A stretch of DNA of 64,000 nucleotides from Pelagicoccus sp. SDUM812005 (GCF_031127875.1 NZ_JARXIA010000004.1:124001-188000); one strand, 5' to 3'; shown: positions 33,376-42,789, numbered from the stretch's first letter. The notes: generated by a model from the sequence alone, not told the origin. Program-made: numbers and translations.

Positions 33376-33777
33376 CTACATGTAGATCTGTAACCTAACA
33401 AGCACTCTACTCTGGCCCAAATTCGCTGAATGTCCTCGCTTGAGGTATGCTTGGCTTCCTGAAAAAATCTCGCAAACCAATCGGGATCTCTCGCTCCTTC
33501 AGGTATATCAGAGGAAATTTCGTCCACGCTTTTCGCAACGATGGATTCGATGTTCGCCTGCCTCCTAGCTTCCTGAATGGCTAGCCTCATTTCAGCGTTT
33601 GTAAGAAGCTCTGAGGCTTGGAATTCCGCAGTCGTCTCCATAATCCTTGCCGGCGGCCTCAGCCTTCCGGACATTTTTGGTTGGCTCATAGAGAGTCCCG
33701 CAACCGGGCTCTATCATTATAAGAAATACGGTGATTGGCTCTGATCGCTTGCCGACAGATTCGATGAGTTCTTTCAT
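33348..33777 (-). pseudogene. Truncated, frameshifted DUF2806-like gene
   Basis: The N-terminal part reads GTLYEPTKNVRKAEA in one frame. The protein then continues in another frame as METTAEFQASELLTNAEMRL, QANIESIVAKSVDEI, DPDWFARFFQEAKHTSSEDI and IQRIWARVE, a pattern I associate with DUF2806. The shift falls near 33650. After WARVE the homology stops and the frame runs into the end of the convergent metallophosphoesterase gene, so the C-terminus is lost as well. Confidence 0.6.
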
Positions 33778-33872
33778 TTTCGTTGGAGCTCACTCTGAAG
33801 ATGAGTGCTTTGGTCAAGGTCGCATGTTCGCTGGCAATCCGGCTCACACCATTTGAGGTGGGTGTAGTTGGG

Positions 33873-34187
33873 TCAGGGGGGCACTCTATCCCGATTGCGG
33901 GGATCGGGGACTGTCGTCACTCGCGCGAGACACTTGAGTCTAGCTGGACCCTGTAGAAATTGTCGTCCCTGGTAGCCTACGAGGAATTCGACAGGTGAAT
34001 AGTCCCCAAATAGCCGGATTTCGAAGGAGTCTGGGGTTCGGATCGCTTCGACGATGTCGAGGACGAACATATCTTCGAGTGAAGGATCGCGTTTGCGAGC
34101 TTTCTCCTCAAGCTTCTTTCGCCTGAATGGAAGAAAGCGATAGAGAAGAAATTCTAGCCAGACTTCGCGGAAGAGGGGAAGAGGCCC
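33873..34187 (-). pseudogene. Protein-like open frame without a start, possible gene fragment
   Basis: A frame open from a TGA at 34190-34188 to the TGA at 33873 reads FREVWLEFLLYRFLPFRRKK, LEEKARKRDPSLEDMFVLDI and DSFEIRLFGDYSPVEFLVGY. The composition is typical of real protein, but the only ATG is internal (34070). Its upstream part overlaps the divergent gene at 34127. It is probably a fragment cut during rearrangement; family not recognised. Confidence 0.4.
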
Positions 34188-34570
34188 TCAAGCGACTGGC
34201 TTTTGAGGTCGAGGCCGAAGGCGGGTTCGCTTCCCCTGCCGAATTCGCGGCCCTAATAAGGACGTCCGAGAGCGAGGTCCTCGCGATGCTCGCTCGCGGC
34301 GAACTCATCGACGCTTCGGACGATGGGGGATTTTCCGACGGGATTCCCGAGCTCCTGGCGTGGGAAGGCAAGCCGCTTCCGCTTCTCCCCTGGCTCCTCG
34401 AGCGTGCAGACCGCAAGGGGATGAGGGATTCGCTCTTCATGGTTGACTACCTCCTAGCCGACTTCGAATTGCTGGGCGGCCGTCCGCTGGATTTCCTGAG
34501 GGAAGGATCGAAAAGGTCCCTCGATCTCGTCGAGGAGCATTTCTGCCGTTTCGGCGAAATGGGCGGATAG
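34127..34570 (+). CDS. Hypothetical acidic protein, possible antitoxin-like
   Basis: 147 residues, highly charged and helical (EEILARLRGRGEEALKRLAF, then SPAEFAALIRTSESEVLAML with an HTH-like look). The C-terminal part (GGRPLDFLREGSKRSLDLVE) faintly recalls the toxin-binding end of DUF2384 antitoxins. Third codon positions are GC-rich as in true genes. There is no clear ribosome-binding site, and no toxin gene beside it is intact. Function unknown. Confidence 0.5.
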   Translation: MEESDREEILARLRGRGEEALKRLAFEVEAEGGFASPAEFAALIRTSESEVLAMLARGELIDASDDGGFSDGIPELLAWEGKPLPLLPWLLERADRKGMRDSLFMVDYLLADFELLGGRPLDFLREGSKRSLDLVEEHFCRFGEMGG

Positions 34571-34754
34571 GGCCGTTTCGCTCCTGCCCGTACGGGGGCT
34601 TTCGTTCGCTGTCCTGGTGGGCAGCGCATGTGGAAGTTCTGGCCCTTCCAAGGGATAAATAAAAGCAAAATACATGTATGTATCCAGTTGAACCTGACGT
34701 GGACCGCGGCTTGTTCAACCGTGGGCAATGCGAACCTGCGGTTCGAAGGTCCTT

Positions 34755-37700
34755 TTATTGACATGCATTGTCGCGACCGAGATTCTTTTTGAAGAAAACG
34801 CGTCCAACCGGTTCTCCGGCTTCAAGAAAAAATGTGCCTCGATAGTCGAGCTTTCCATGGAATTTCAAGTTGCGTGAGTTCCAAAGTTGTTTCTCCCCGT
34901 AGGTCAGCCAGAAGACGGCTAGATTGTTCTGTTGGAGCCAGGATTCGAATGCGGTACGATCTACGAGTGCAAAGCTTGGACCTTTTTCATCAACACTTGG
35001 ATCTCGGAAAACCGTATTCCCTTCAGGGTCTTGCCATGAGCCGAAAAGACCGTACTTGTGCTTGAGCCCCAGTCCTTCAATTAGCTCCAGTGACGGCACA
35101 TGAATGCTGAAAGACTCTTCAATCGAGTGATCCCGACTTTTGCTTTCCAGTCCGAATGTAGATGTTGGGACGAGATAGTCGACGGGAACCAAAGGCCTGA
35201 AACTGTCTTTTGAACTTCTCCAGTTTGAGTCTCCGCAGGTCTGGTGCCAAGGGTATTCCAGATAGAATGTCTCATTTCCGATTTCTGGCGTGTTCATCCA
35301 TTCACGCTTATTCTTTGGATCGATCAGATGGGCTTTGACTGCATCCACATCTTCTGATCTAACTATAATTGTCCTGATGTAGAATGACGCGTCTAACCGT
35401 GGCGCGTGTTTGTCAGCATCGTCTTTTTGGTTTTCGTGCCAACCGCCATTGAGAACAAGCCATTCGCATCCATTGCCCGGCTCTTTTGCGCAGAATAGGG
35501 AGGGGAAATCTGGGATGTTATCTTCTGACCAAACGAATTTTTCCTGAGCGTCGTAGTCGTTGAGCTTTTCTAGATTAAATTGAAAGCTTTGCCACCATGT
35601 CGGTGTTGTGTCGTAGAATGAATTCGGTGACGCTTTTTTCCTGATCCAGATCGTGGGATCAATGTCACGCTTGGATAATTGCCATGGCCCTTCATATCTG
35701 CGGTCTTCATCTTCAGAGTAGTCGTTTACGATCCAGTGCAGGTTGTCCGCAAGCCTTGCGAGTAGCTCATGGAGAGCAATCCATTGGTATTTCTTTCCCA
35801 TACGCTCCATATGCGATGTAGCACGGCTAGTGCTGCTTCTGTGGGAACAGACCTCTTCGAAAGACTTAAAGAGCTTCTCAGTCCATCCGAACCTATAGGC
35901 ACGTTTGCAAACCCATCGCTGTGCCCACTTTCGGCTAAATGCTGGCGCTCCTCTTGTATCAACACCTTTGAGCCATCGAAAGTACTCCTTGTCCTCAGGA
36001 GAAAGGTTTTGGGTGATCCTCGTGAAAAACTCCTCGCGCTCTTTTTGGAATTCTTGGTTCAATTTGCGAAGATCCTCTAACTTGGCTTTGGTTATGTCCT
36101 CTAGAAAATCGATTTGCTGCAAATCGTAGTCTTTGCGGCTTCGAGTGGGCTTTGAAATCGCTAGAAATCTTATCTTATCGATTTCGGAAAAGTGCTTTTC
36201 GGCAAATTCATAACATAGCTCGTATCCGGTTTTTGGGGATTGTTCGCTTAAGGGCGTTGGCGACCAGTCATGAACGCAGCTCATCGTGTAGTTGCCAAAG
36301 TCTCCTGGAAACCCCATGAGAGAGCTGCGGATGCTTGATCGGTATTGGTCTCCGGTTAGCTCATCGAGTTCGGCCTCGGTCGGGTTTTCGATAGGCCATT
36401 CGCTTTTGTATGGGGGACGAAAGCTATCTGGGGCGATTGAACTGGGAAGAACACCTCTATGGAGTGCCAGCTCCAGTATGCTACGTGCATAATCCCGCAA
36501 GAGGATATGCGCCGGTGGTTCACCGCCTCGGAAGAGTGTCTCGTAGACCAGGTCGGCGATCTTGGTTTGAAGTCTCCCATCTTCGATGTGGCAGAATACG
36601 CCAAGAACGACGGCATATAGTCTCTCGCTCAAATAGGGGTCATTTATGTCTGAGAACTCTTTAATCAAGGAGGGCACGAATGCAGGATGATTCGCTAGAA
36701 GTCTTACGATCGCTTTTGTTGTCAGATCTCTGACTCTCCGGTTCGGTGTGGTATGAAACCACATGAGCGCTGTTGCACATAGGCGAATTCTTTCAGCTTC
36801 GGTTTCTGATATGTCGCCGAGGCAAGCCCAATCAATGAGAGTAAGGACGATGCTTTCCGGTTGGTCTTCGTCTTCTTCGTAGTCGGAGATCGCGATATAG
36901 GTTGACCAGATATAGTCGCGCTCTGCCATTGATCGCTTTTTCAGGCTGTTGTGGAGCATGTCCGCGTTCCACGGATGGTTGGGTTCGGTAGAGAGTTGAA
37001 GCAGGATATCGATCGCTGGTTTCTCGTGTAGGCTGGATCTACAAAGATTGAGGAGTTCCCGCGTTCTCTCAGTTATTGAAGTGCCGGATCTCCACAGCAC
37101 GGTGTTTCTGAATAGATCCTCTAGCCCCCATCTGGAGATATTTATTTCTCCTGGAAGCAGGTCAATAAATTCGAGTTTAAAGTGCTCAGCGATGGCGATG
37201 GCCAAAGCCTCATATATCCCTTGTAGGCGGAGGAAGCTATTTTCGGTTAAAAGGGCGTTGATTTGCCCGCCCTTCTCGAAAAGCTGTGAAATGTCTGCGC
37301 CCGTGCATCCTTTTAGGATTTGATCTGCTATGAAGTGATCGCTGAATCGCTCATATGTGAATCGAATGACCGGTTGAGACGAGTGCTCCGAATACACGAT
37401 GTCTTCTGCGAGGATGCCCTCATCCATCAAGATCTTGAACAGGTTCTCTCCTCTTTGAGGATCTGGATCAAAGGCGTTAATGATTCCTCTGGCCTGCGTC
37501 ATTGGAAAGCCTTCTGTGTGGTTGGGAAAGAGTTCTGAGGCGAAGCTCAGAAGGGTATTGCGAACGATTGCTTCAGCCGGATTGTATCCCTTTATCTTGG
37601 CGATATTTGCTTCGACGCTTGTGACAAAGAAATCGAATAGGCGGGTTATGCCGTTTAGCCCTTTAGGGAAGGCGGTTTCGCCGCGCGATTTTAGGGCTTT

Positions 37701-39284
37701 GCAGCAGGTTTTGAGGAAAAGTGGGTTGCTGAATTCCGGAGCAAGGATGGGTGCGCTTGGTTTGGAGATGCCTTGGCCAGAGAGGTATATGCTGGCAGCA
37801 CGATGTTCGAACCCTCGAAAGCCTTTATGTTGCACGCGCACCATCAATCCGCTGTCAAAATCATCTGGAAGGATATAGCGCAGGTACGTCGTCCTACAGC
37901 TTATCAGGAGGGAGATGTTTTGATATTGTTGAACCTCGACTAGAAATTTGCGGATGTTGTGTTTCCAGTTTTCTCGGCTTGAGCCTTCGTTGATCGCGTC
38001 AATGATGATCAATGTTTTGCTTCTTGCGGCTTCACCGGCAGCATCTAGGGCACCGAGTACATCGCCGTCTCTATGGCTCTTTAGATCGAGCTCGGTTTTT
38101 ATCAGGTCGATTGGATTGCCGCCGCAGTAGTGCTGCCCAAGCAGGAACACTGTGGGGAGATTGCTTTCATTGCGGTGCTCTGATATGTCGCAAAGCGTAT
38201 GGGATTTGCCGATACCCGCTTCTCCGTATAGGAGGGCTGAGCGTTTGAGGGCTATCTGATAGGCTGTTGTATTCAGAAAATACTTCAAAGATTGCCATTC
38301 ATTGAAGAATGATCTGAACGTGCTCTTCTCCGAGCTGTGTGTGGCGTTCCTATCGAGTTTGAGGTATTCATCATAAAATGACGCGTCGTATTCCTCTATT
38401 CTCTTGAGTGCATTTTTAAGATTATCAGTTCTATCGGAAATGTTGCGGTTTTTGATGGATTCTTTTAGCCTGGAAAGTAGTGTTTCGCTTTCGCTGATTA
38501 GAGCCTTGAGTGGTTCTGGCGATAGTGGCGGGGGCTGTGTTTTGGTGAATTCCTGAACGAATCTTTCGTGCCGGTCGGCTATGTTTCGGTGGATCGACTT
38601 TAACCTGTCCCACCATTCCGAGTTTGATCCAAGCCCGTCGAAATCTTTGATAATGGGGAGTTCAACGTTTTGCTCGGGCGTGTATCTCTCTCCCAGAACA
38701 AGCTTAGATTTTTGGCACAGGTCTTTGAATTGACGTGTGCCTATGATTGGTTCGTTGAACCAGAACAGAGCTCTACCGGTGTAGTGTGGATCGTCTGTTG
38801 AGAGATAGGTGGTGATTTCGTGAGCGCCCCAATATTTGATTTCGATGTCACGATTTTTTGCGGCTGCCAGCTTTTGCCATTTTTCGACAGTCTCGTTCCA
38901 TTTGTCGTCGAATGACTTTACCTTGTTACCCTTCGCACTTTTCTTGCGGCTATCGGTGCGGTCGAAGGGCAGGGCAACATAGAATTTTGTGAGCTTAGGG
39001 TGTTTCTGGAGTGCCGAAATAAAAGACTTATCAAGTTGCTTCCATTGGGAGGCGGTCATTCTTCGATCAAAATATTTCGCCTGCCAGCCGTGTTCGGTGC
39101 CATCTTCGAGCGTCCAATAACACTCGATCCCCGCATCGCCACCGGCTCCGTCTTTTCGGATAAAGGTGGTTGCTCCTTCGGGGGGAGCGAGATGTGCGAG
39201 TTGACAGACTAATTCTTCGAAGCCTTCGTCCTGGCTTCCGTTGTGTATTCTTATTTTAGAAAAATCTAGCTGAATGCTGGCCAT
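34755..39284 (-). CDS. STAND NTPase with N-terminal Mrr-like nuclease, Avs-type anti-phage candidate
   Basis: 1,509 residues. Residues 15-110 form a PD-(D/E)xK (Mrr-like) nuclease: Glu23 region (GFEELV), then GGDAGIE (Asp50, Glu54) and GWQAKYF (Gln68, Lys70). A STAND ATPase follows, with Walker A GEAGIGKS (354-361) and Walker B LIIIDAINEG (Asp429, Glu433). The remaining 1,000 residues are a long helical sensor region with no named repeats. This order, nuclease-NTPase-large sensor, and the length fit Avs (AVAST) proteins, which recognise a phage protein and then degrade DNA by oligomerising; the nuclease type points to an Avs4-like member, but the subtype is inference. It is the last cargo gene before the right end of the transposon, transcribed alone. 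Confidence 0.8.
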   Translation of the reverse strand: MASIQLDFSKIRIHNGSQDEGFEELVCQLAHLAPPEGATTFIRKDGAGGDAGIECYWTLEDGTEHGWQAKYFDRRMTASQWKQLDKSFISALQKHPKLTKFYVALPFDRTDSRKKSAKGNKVKSFDDKWNETVEKWQKLAAAKNRDIEIKYWGAHEITTYLSTDDPHYTGRALFWFNEPIIGTRQFKDLCQKSKLVLGERYTPEQNVELPIIKDFDGLGSNSEWWDRLKSIHRNIADRHERFVQEFTKTQPPPLSPEPLKALISESETLLSRLKESIKNRNISDRTDNLKNALKRIEEYDASFYDEYLKLDRNATHSSEKSTFRSFFNEWQSLKYFLNTTAYQIALKRSALLYGEAGIGKSHTLCDISEHRNESNLPTVFLLGQHYCGGNPIDLIKTELDLKSHRDGDVLGALDAAGEAARSKTLIIIDAINEGSSRENWKHNIRKFLVEVQQYQNISLLISCRTTYLRYILPDDFDSGLMVRVQHKGFRGFEHRAASIYLSGQGISKPSAPILAPEFSNPLFLKTCCKALKSRGETAFPKGLNGITRLFDFFVTSVEANIAKIKGYNPAEAIVRNTLLSFASELFPNHTEGFPMTQARGIINAFDPDPQRGENLFKILMDEGILAEDIVYSEHSSQPVIRFTYERFSDHFIADQILKGCTGADISQLFEKGGQINALLTENSFLRLQGIYEALAIAIAEHFKLEFIDLLPGEINISRWGLEDLFRNTVLWRSGTSITERTRELLNLCRSSLHEKPAIDILLQLSTEPNHPWNADMLHNSLKKRSMAERDYIWSTYIAISDYEEDEDQPESIVLTLIDWACLGDISETEAERIRLCATALMWFHTTPNRRVRDLTTKAIVRLLANHPAFVPSLIKEFSDINDPYLSERLYAVVLGVFCHIEDGRLQTKIADLVYETLFRGGEPPAHILLRDYARSILELALHRGVLPSSIAPDSFRPPYKSEWPIENPTEAELDELTGDQYRSSIRSSLMGFPGDFGNYTMSCVHDWSPTPLSEQSPKTGYELCYEFAEKHFSEIDKIRFLAISKPTRSRKDYDLQQIDFLEDITKAKLEDLRKLNQEFQKEREEFFTRITQNLSPEDKEYFRWLKGVDTRGAPAFSRKWAQRWVCKRAYRFGWTEKLFKSFEEVCSHRSSTSRATSHMERMGKKYQWIALHELLARLADNLHWIVNDYSEDEDRRYEGPWQLSKRDIDPTIWIRKKASPNSFYDTTPTWWQSFQFNLEKLNDYDAQEKFVWSEDNIPDFPSLFCAKEPGNGCEWLVLNGGWHENQKDDADKHAPRLDASFYIRTIIVRSEDVDAVKAHLIDPKNKREWMNTPEIGNETFYLEYPWHQTCGDSNWRSSKDSFRPLVPVDYLVPTSTFGLESKSRDHSIEESFSIHVPSLELIEGLGLKHKYGLFGSWQDPEGNTVFRDPSVDEKGPSFALVDRTAFESWLQQNNLAVFWLTYGEKQLWNSRNLKFHGKLDYRGTFFLEAGEPVGRVFFKKNLGRDNACQ

Positions 39285-39586
39285 TGAACGTGAATAAGTA
39301 TCTGATAGGTAGTGGGTAACTCCTCATTAGGCGTATAGCATTGTGGCAAATCAACCTATTTCTCTAGCAGCGAGCATTGGGGTAGCCTCAATTGTCTGCT
39401 GTTTCCCAGGCATCGGGAGGGGGAAGTTTTGGCTGAGAACGGGGTTCTGTTAGCACCTGTTGCTCGAGGGCATGTGCAATAGGCTCTTATGAACCGTAGG
39501 AGATTGTCTCCCATTTCAGAGCCCTTCAGTAAAAAAGACAAGATGGCCCCAAAAGATCACATATGGAGGGGAGTCTCATTGATCAC
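39285..39586. other. Upstream region of the Avs-type gene, no gene seen
   Basis: About 300 bp between the Avs start and the first right-end repeat. It should hold that gene's promoter; no strong consensus promoter is visible. The short frames present are not protein-like. Confidence 0.4.
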
Positions 39587-40136
39587 GTGCAAACCTATGC
39601 CGCGATTGATGTTCGGAGTTGATGATAATAGACTCAAATTGCGTCCAAAAATGCAAATTGATGGTTGAGGAGAGTGCACGGCTTTGCCTTATGCGACGTG
39701 ACAGTTCAAATGGTGAAGATCTGATAGCCGCGCGAGAATTCAATATAAGTCGAGATAGAAGGTTCTGAATTTAGGAAAGCGCATCTACACCAGAAGTTTC
39801 GGTGCAAACTTATGCGCAAATCTGGGAACTCGCGCATATTCTCTTGGTGCGTGTACGAGAGTGTGATTATCAGCAAGTTTCAGAATATGAGTGAATTACA
39901 CTGACTCTAGGAAAGGGTGACTTTGGAACGCGTGTACTGAGTGCAAGCTCATGTACAACAAAATCGAGTGCAAACTTATGTGCAATTTACGCGGTGCACG
40001 CTTATGCGCAATAATGTAGTTTCGTGCAAACTCATGCGCAAGAAACAGGGGCCCAAGACCTGGAAAAAAGGCATAAAAAAGCCGCAACGTGCAAATATAT
40101 GCGCAATTGCGGTGCAAGTTTATGGGTGAAACGACA
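39587..40136. repeat. Right transposon end with TnsB-type repeats
   Basis: Copies of the 18-bp repeat lie at 39587-39604 (degenerate), 39802-39819, 39941-39958, 39968-39985, 39994-40011, 40024-40041 and 40089-40106, then the terminal site from 40112 to the ACA at 40134-40136. All have the same orientation as the terminal site. The dense cluster (39941-40136) has six sites in about 195 bp, more than at the left end. The asymmetry between ends is normal in Tn7. Confidence 0.85.
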
Positions 40137-40141
40137 CTTAC
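40137..40141. repeat. Target-site duplication, right copy (CTTAC)
   Basis: Identical to 2418-2422. Joining 2417 to 40137 rebuilds the pre-insertion site, in which the sequence from 40137 onward was the natural upstream region of the tRNA. Confidence 0.9.
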
Positions 40142-40207
40142 TGGAGTTCAATAGGTTATGAAGTAGACTTTTCGCTCAAGTTTGGTGGGTTGTAACCCGC
40201 TTCTGTA
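40142..40207 (-). promoter_or_regulatory. Former upstream (promoter) region of the tRNA gene, now displaced
   Basis: Read on the minus strand, this would have led straight into the tRNA before insertion. It contains TTGAGC (40174-40179) and TAACCT 15 bp further on, a weak -35/-10 candidate. The match to consensus is poor, so its promoter role rests mainly on position. Confidence 0.35.
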
Positions 40208-40462
40208 ATGCAGAAACTGGTTTCAACTCCAACACCCAACTCCAGTATGAAAAAAGTAGCCGAGTGCCTTTACTTGAACGAATCGTCAGGGACCTATTTC
40301 GCTCTGGTAAAAAGAGGAGGGCAGCAAATAAGGCGCTCTCTTAAAACTCAAGATCGAAAATTGGCCAATCGTAGGCTCAAGGAATTCCGAGAAAACGCCG
40401 CCTGGCTCCCTCATTGGGCGGGCCTAGGGAAACTTCCGTTCGGAGGGCTTGCGGATGGTTAG
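40208..40462 (+). pseudogene. N-terminal remnant of a tyrosine integrase
   Basis: 84 codons. The stretch YLNESSGTYFALVKRGGQQI, then RRSLKTQDRKLANRRLKEF, is the three-stranded arm-binding domain at the start of many integrases. After RENAA the sequence leaves the family and stops at 40462, with no core or catalytic domain downstream. Without the Tn7-like element, this fragment would lie just beyond the tRNA from the intact integrase, marking an older integration hotspot. Confidence 0.6.
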
Positions 40463-40576
40463 CTTAAGCGGACCAATGCCATTCTCGTGGATTCCAGCTC
40501 TTTTCGAGCTTAAGATTTTAAGGTCGGGGGCAAGGTCCGGCAAATTTGCGTTGTGAGGTTTGGCCCTTATGGATGC

Positions 40577-41662
40577 CTAGTGACACTTTCTTTGGATAAG
40601 GCGGTAAAGGTTGAGCAGCTCTTGGCTTTCCTTTTCGATGGTGAAATTTTGAAGGATGTTTTTTCGGGCGGCCCGGCCCATTGTTTCTAGGCGGCTTGGG
40701 TTTGAGAGCAGTGTGTGGAATGCCTTGACCAGAGCTCGTGGATCGTTGACAGGGATGACTTCGCCGTCGATTCCAGGGCGCACGATGGACTCGAAAGCGC
40801 CGGTCTGCGTAGCGATCACCGGTACGCCGCTGGCCATGGCTTCAAGGCAGGTGAGGCCGAAGCCCTCGGACCGCGAGACGGCAGCGACAAGCGACATACG
40901 CCGAAACCAAATCGGGATCTCCTCGAAGGGGCGTTTGCCAAGCCAGACGACACGGTGAGTGAGGCCGGCATCGGCTATCTTTTGTGCGAGTTTTGCCTGG
41001 AAGGACTTAAACTCTGGACGGGTTTCACCTAGGACAACGGCTGTGAAATCTGGATACAAAGGGAGGGTTTCCAGGAGTGCGTTTATGAAGACATCAGTGC
41101 CTTTGCTGGGCCTGATGCGTCCGAATATTCCGATGGCGTATCGCCCGGGAAGACCAGCCTCAGCCCAGAGACTTGATCTGTCGGAAGGAGGATGGAAGAG
41201 TTGCGTGTCTATACCGTGGGGAACGATGTGGCACGGCGTTCGGTGGAGATAGGAAGCGGACCGATCAGAGGTGGAAAGGAGTGTATCCATTTTCCAGTAG
41301 AGAAAACGCGTGATCCATGAGTGCTGGCGCTGGGCAACAGAGGTAAAGATGAGGTGGATGTTTCGGCGAAAGACTTTTTTGAGGATAAGGCCGAGGATCA
41401 TGTCGTCGTTGCGACGGGCGTGATATATGACGGGACGGTCACTGGAGGTCCGGCTCCGTGTGTGGCGGATAAGTTCGAGAAAGCTTAGGAGGGGGAGATT
41501 TTCGAGGGTAGGGAGTGGGTGCCGATAAACTGCGACTTTGAGCAAGGGCGCGAGCTCGGTAAGGACTTGGATCGTAGTGGAAGTGATGCCGGAGAAGCGG
41601 CGTTTAACGTTGGGTACCACGAGATCTAATGGAGCGAGAGGCGATTGGCTTGATTGGGTCAT
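40577..41662 (-). CDS. GT4 glycosyltransferase, LPS core type (LpcC/LpsB-like)
   Basis: A 361-residue GT-B enzyme. The N-terminus VVPNVKRRFSGITSTTIQVL matches the PN-KRR-SG-TST signature of LPS-core mannosyltransferases of the LpcC/LpsB type. The C-terminal nucleotide-sugar domain shows GIFGRIRPSKGTDVF and SRSEGFGLTCLEAMASG with the EGFGL-E motif for donor binding. No signal or TM, so it acts at the cytoplasmic face during LPS or glycan assembly. It stands alone, about 115 bp from the integrase remnant. Confidence 0.85.
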   Translation of the reverse strand: MTQSSQSPLAPLDLVVPNVKRRFSGITSTTIQVLTELAPLLKVAVYRHPLPTLENLPLLSFLELIRHTRSRTSSDRPVIYHARRNDDMILGLILKKVFRRNIHLIFTSVAQRQHSWITRFLYWKMDTLLSTSDRSASYLHRTPCHIVPHGIDTQLFHPPSDRSSLWAEAGLPGRYAIGIFGRIRPSKGTDVFINALLETLPLYPDFTAVVLGETRPEFKSFQAKLAQKIADAGLTHRVVWLGKRPFEEIPIWFRRMSLVAAVSRSEGFGLTCLEAMASGVPVIATQTGAFESIVRPGIDGEVIPVNDPRALVKAFHTLLSNPSRLETMGRAARKNILQNFTIEKESQELLNLYRLIQRKCH

Positions 41663-41916
41663 CGTGAAATAGCGAGGTGCTGTTGGAAGATGGAATACGG
41701 AACTCAGGTGAGCGGGGAGAGGAGGTGAAGGCTTGGGGAGGGACGGAGCGAAGCTGTGGCCAAGACCGCTTCTCTCTTCTTCTCGCTTGAATCGACGGGC
41801 GCTAGTAGCAAAAATTTAAGCCGAGATTTCATGCGACTCATCATGCAGGGCTGCCCTCTTCTGCGCTCATTCTCACCGCGAAAGAGGAAGACGTGCGGGT
41901 ATTAAGCTCGACCTAT

Positions 41917-42741
41917 TTAGAAATGGTAGATGACGCCGAGGCCGAATTCGGTGGAGGTGCTGTCGCCGTATGTTTTTATGAGGGGGCTTTCTTTCGCTTT
42001 TGAGAAGTAGCACTCGACGGAAGCTCCGCCGATGAGACTCCAGTGTTCGGTTAGGCGACGTTGAACGGTTAAGTCGAGGGTGGTGGACTTCGAACCGGCC
42101 CCCGGGGTGTATGCTTGGTAGCCGGTCGCTGCGGCATCTTTGCTGCTTATTCCGAACTCCGTCATCATGTATTCGCTGTTTCCCCACGCTATGTCGAAGC
42201 GGGTGTCGAGCGACCATTTTCCGTCTTCCGTGGCAAAGTCCATTCCGCCGCCGATGAAGTAGACTAGTCCTTTACCGCGACCGAGAACGTCAGGCTGTAA
42301 GTGGGCGTAGAGATACTTGTTGTTCCGGCGGTAAGCGAGGATGAGCTCGCCTTCGATCGTGCTAGGAACGGGTGTCAAGCCTTTCAGGATCGGTTCTTCG
42401 TCAGCGTCGCGTCCTTCCTCGTATTCAAAAATCACTTGTGCGAACCAGTTTTCACTGAGCGGGAAGGTGGCTTTCGCTTCTCCAAGGCCGAATTGGTAGA
42501 GGTTTCCGTTTTTGCTACGGTAGCTAGCCCGAATATTGGCGTTGGGTTCACTCTCGTAATTCTTCGATCCTGCATAGGTGGGCTCGTGCTCGATGCCAGC
42601 CATTAATTCGAAGGTCCATTGCGAGTCTTGCATGATGGACTCACTGGCGAGGCTGAGATCATTGAGATCGGTCTGAGAGTAAGCATTGAAGGCCAATGCA
42701 GCTATGGATACTGAACTGAGGCGTTTTAGGATTTTTGTCAT
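41917..42741 (-). CDS. MipA/OmpV-family outer-membrane protein 1
   Basis: A 274-residue protein with a signal peptide (SVSIAALAFNAYS) and alternating beta-strands. It begins WTFELMAGIEHEPTYAGSKN, like MipA/OmpV proteins, and ends in an aromatic C-terminal residue (VIYHF), the outer-membrane insertion signal. In other bacteria MipA/OmpV proteins scaffold murein enzymes or respond to envelope stress. Two copies of the ATTAAA-N4-TTTAAT palindrome lie 49 and 163 bp upstream of its start. A second member is at 46578-47378. Confidence 0.8.
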   Translation of the reverse strand: MTKILKRLSSVSIAALAFNAYSQTDLNDLSLASESIMQDSQWTFELMAGIEHEPTYAGSKNYESEPNANIRASYRSKNGNLYQFGLGEAKATFPLSENWFAQVIFEYEEGRDADEEPILKGLTPVPSTIEGELILAYRRNNKYLYAHLQPDVLGRGKGLVYFIGGGMDFATEDGKWSLDTRFDIAWGNSEYMMTEFGISSKDAAATGYQAYTPGAGSKSTTLDLTVQRRLTEHWSLIGGASVECYFSKAKESPLIKTYGDSTSTEFGLGVIYHF

Positions 42742-42789
42742 AGGGGTCGTATCCTAGAGCATCGATGCTTTCGTAGGGGTTGCGCATGA

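Larger units (their letters stand above)
2423..40136. mobile_element. Tn7-like transposon with TnsAB fusion, two TniQ, metal-resistance and Avs-type cargo
   Basis: The element is 37,714 bp. Its termini read TGTCGTTTCAC on both ends (left on plus, right on minus), followed by CATAA and TGCAC, giving 21 of 25 identical bases. It is bracketed by the duplication CTTAC. Multiple copies of an 18-bp repeat (consensus GTGCAAACTTATGTGCAA) lie at each end, as expected for TnsB binding sites. The core genes tniQ, tnsC and tnsAB lie at the left end and are transcribed toward it. No cas genes or CRISPR array are visible, so it is not a CAST. Coding strand and composition are distinct from the flanks. Presence of both ends, the duplication and apparently intact transposition genes suggests a recent, possibly active insertion. 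Confidence 0.95.
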
